A DNA stretch of 6,187 nt from Thioalkalivibrio sp. (GTDB lineage Bacteria; Pseudomonadota; Gammaproteobacteria; Ectothiorhodospirales; Ectothiorhodospiraceae): assembly GCA_003550945.1 (NCBI GenBank), contig PULL01000091.1, positions 1 to 6,187 of the forward strand, given 5' to 3'. This document shows, one piece after another, positions 4,975 to 6,187 of this stretch. The position numbers and the translations under genes are program-made. Below the pieces are notes generated by a model, which had not been told where the DNA came from, searched no databases, and worked only from the letters and a program-made list of their open reading frames with translations. How positions within the stretch are numbered: position 1 is the first letter of the stretch; each line of letters opens with the position of its first letter.

Positions 4975-5012
4975 GCGCCGCGTCGCCCCCGGCCTGACCC
5001 GCGAGCCCTTCC

Positions 5013-5024
5013 GTACCACGGTAC
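5013..5024. promoter_or_regulatory. dyad 2 close to the 5-oxoprolinase start
   Basis: GTACC-AC-GGTAC is a compact dyad (5-bp arms and the same AC centre as the dyad at 4961), lying just before the GGGGA ribosome binding site (5030-5034). It would be transcribed or would overlap the promoter, so it could be a repressor site or a small stem. Short arms make chance plausible. Confidence 0.3.
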
Positions 5025-5040
5025 TGCCGGGGGATTGATC

Positions 5041-6187
5041 ATGTCCGGCTGGCAATTCTGGATCGACCGTGGCGGCACCTTCACCGACGTGGTCGCGCGG
5101 GCCCCGGACGGGCAACGGGTCGCGCGCAAGCTGCTCTCCGAGAACCCGGGGGCCTACGCCGATGCGGCGGTACAGGGAATTCGTGACGTGCTGGGGCTCG
5201 CCCCCGGGGAGGCAGTGCCTTCGGAAAGCATCGATGTGGTGAAGATGGGCACCACGGTCGCGACGAACGCGTTGCTGGAGCGCAAGGGCGAGCCGACCCT
5301 GCTGGTGATCACCCGCGGTTTTGGCGACGCGCTGCGCATCGGCTACCAGGCGCGCCCGGAGATTTTCGCCCGGCAGATCCTGCTGCCCGAGCAGCTGTAC
5401 GCTCGGGTCGAGGAAGTCGATGAGCGCGTTTCCGCGGACGGCACGGTTCTGGTGCAGCCGGACCTCGAGTCCTTGCGGCCGCGGCTCGTTCAGGCGCGTG
5501 CGCAGGGGCTGCGCGCCGTGGCGATCGTCTGCATGCACGGCTACCGCTACCCGGCGCACGAGCGCGCGATTGCCGAACTGGCACGCGAGCTGGGGTTCGC
5601 GCAGGTCTCGACCAGCCACGAGACCAGCCCGCTGATCAAGCTGGTCGGCCGGGGCGACACCACCACCGTGGATGCCTACCTGTCGCCGATCCTGCGCCGT
5701 TACGTCGATCGGGTGTCCGCGGCATTGGGCGGTGTGCGCCTGCAGTTCATGCAATCCAACGGAGGGCTCACGGACGCGGCGTTGTTCCAGGGCAAGGACG
5801 CGATCCTTTCCGGCCCGGCCGGCGGGATCGTCGGGGCGAGGGAGGTCGCGCGGCAGGCCGGTTTCGAACGCATCATCACCTTCGACATGGGCGGGACTTC
5901 CACCGACGTCGCTCACTACGCCGGGGAGCTGGAGCGTGTGTACGAGACGCAGGTCGCCGGCGTCCGTCTGCGCGCGCCGATGCTGGACATCCACACCGTC
6001 GCCGCCGGGGGCGGTTCGATCTGCCGCTTCGATGGGCAGCGGCTGCGCGTCGGACCCGAGTCCGCCGGGGCAGACCCCGGGCCCGCGAGCTACCGGCGCG
6101 GTGGGCCGCTGACCGTCACCGACTGCAACGTGATGCTGGGACGCCTGCAGCCGGAATTCTTTCCGGCCGTGTTCGGCCCGGAGCAGA
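5041..6187 (+). CDS. oplAH: 5-oxoprolinase (ATP-hydrolysing), hydantoinase A/oxoprolinase family, 3' partial
   Basis: The enzyme opens 5-oxo-L-proline (pyroglutamate) to L-glutamate with ATP hydrolysis in the cytosol, salvaging glutathione breakdown products or spontaneously cyclised glutamine. The visible 382 residues cover most of the HyuA-like ATPase half. Phosphate-binding loop 1 is IDRGGTFTDVV (8-18), where DRGG is the variant typical of single-chain 5-oxoprolinases. KLLSENPGAYADA (30-42), MGTTVATNALLERKG (69-83), RIGYQARPEIF (99-109), QSNGG (238-242) and SGPAGGIVGA (257-266) follow. Loop 2 is FDMGGTSTDVA (281-291) and AAGGGSI (321-327) comes after it. The ATG at 5041 has GGGGA 6 bases upstream. 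The frame runs off the window. The family is usually about 1,200 residues with a fused HyuB half, so whether this is the fused form or a separate HyuA cannot be seen; the N-terminal motifs favour the fused form. Confidence 0.9.
   Translation, partial: MSGWQFWIDRGGTFTDVVARAPDGQRVARKLLSENPGAYADAAVQGIRDVLGLAPGEAVPSESIDVVKMGTTVATNALLERKGEPTLLVITRGFGDALRIGYQARPEIFARQILLPEQLYARVEEVDERVSADGTVLVQPDLESLRPRLVQARAQGLRAVAIVCMHGYRYPAHERAIAELARELGFAQVSTSHETSPLIKLVGRGDTTTVDAYLSPILRRYVDRVSAALGGVRLQFMQSNGGLTDAALFQGKDAILSGPAGGIVGAREVARQAGFERIITFDMGGTSTDVAHYAGELERVYETQVAGVRLRAPMLDIHTVAAGGGSICRFDGQRLRVGPESAGADPGPASYRRGGPLTVTDCNVMLGRLQPEFFPAVFGPEQ

Noticed and set aside
4813..5994. A 393-codon open frame on the minus strand, antisense to 5-oxoprolinase and the 5' end of the ceramidase-like gene.
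   Set aside because: It opposes a gene with unmistakable oxoprolinase motifs over its full visible length. Its product is Arg/Gln/His-rich with no recognisable domain, as expected from the complement of GC-rich codons.
1..6187. Possible new defence, mobile or biosynthetic system.
   Set aside because: No transposase, integrase, terminal repeats, CRISPR repeats, toxin-antitoxin pair or secretion genes are visible. Most genes fall into known housekeeping or metabolic families and base use is even across the window.

Overview
The window is GC-rich and tightly packed. It looks like a chromosomal segment of a gammaproteobacterium. The AmgK-MurU peptidoglycan recycling pair, a DksA that aligns almost end to end with the E. 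coli protein, and an Icc/CpdA-type phosphodiesterase all fit that. A DsrE-like protein and a DksA stripped of zinc ligands would suit a sulfur-oxidising lineage such as Ectothiorhodospiraceae, but that narrower placement is inference.

Layout: (1) 2-502 (+) is a DsrE-like protein whose 5' end lies outside the window. A possible 26-codon small gene (511-591) and a clear intrinsic terminator (638-663) follow. (2) 3138 down to 636 (-) is a three-gene operon, cpdA/icc-like -> amgK -> murU. Its genes overlap at both junctions, and it converges on region 1. (3) A divergent control region (about 3139-3293) separates it from dksA (3294-3704, +). This region holds opposed -10-like boxes that share a TATA core, a 12-bp palindrome and a hairpin in the dksA leader. 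(4) 3812-4045 (+) encodes a 77-residue single-pass membrane protein of unknown role, preceded by a strong hairpin. (5) 4061-4843 (-) encodes a multi-pass alkaline ceramidase-like (CREST) membrane hydrolase, convergent with region 4. (6) 5041 to the window end (+) is the N-terminal third of an ATP-dependent 5-oxoprolinase, cut by the window edge.

How the genes fit together: AmgK phosphorylates the anomeric carbon of MurNAc or GlcNAc, and MurU uridylylates MurNAc-1-phosphate. Together they return cell-wall sugar to UDP-MurNAc without de novo synthesis. The phosphodiesterase gene is translationally coupled to them and lies back to back with dksA, so a cyclic-nucleotide enzyme, wall recycling and a ppGpp cofactor share one control region. 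5-oxoprolinase (glutathione/pyroglutamate salvage) and the ceramidase-like protein look like independent units.

I found no mobile element, CRISPR array, tRNA or rRNA. No novel multi-gene system is evident. The most notable points are the cysteine-depleted DksA, the phosphodiesterase-recycling coupling, and several unexplained small ORFs and inverted repeats at gene borders.
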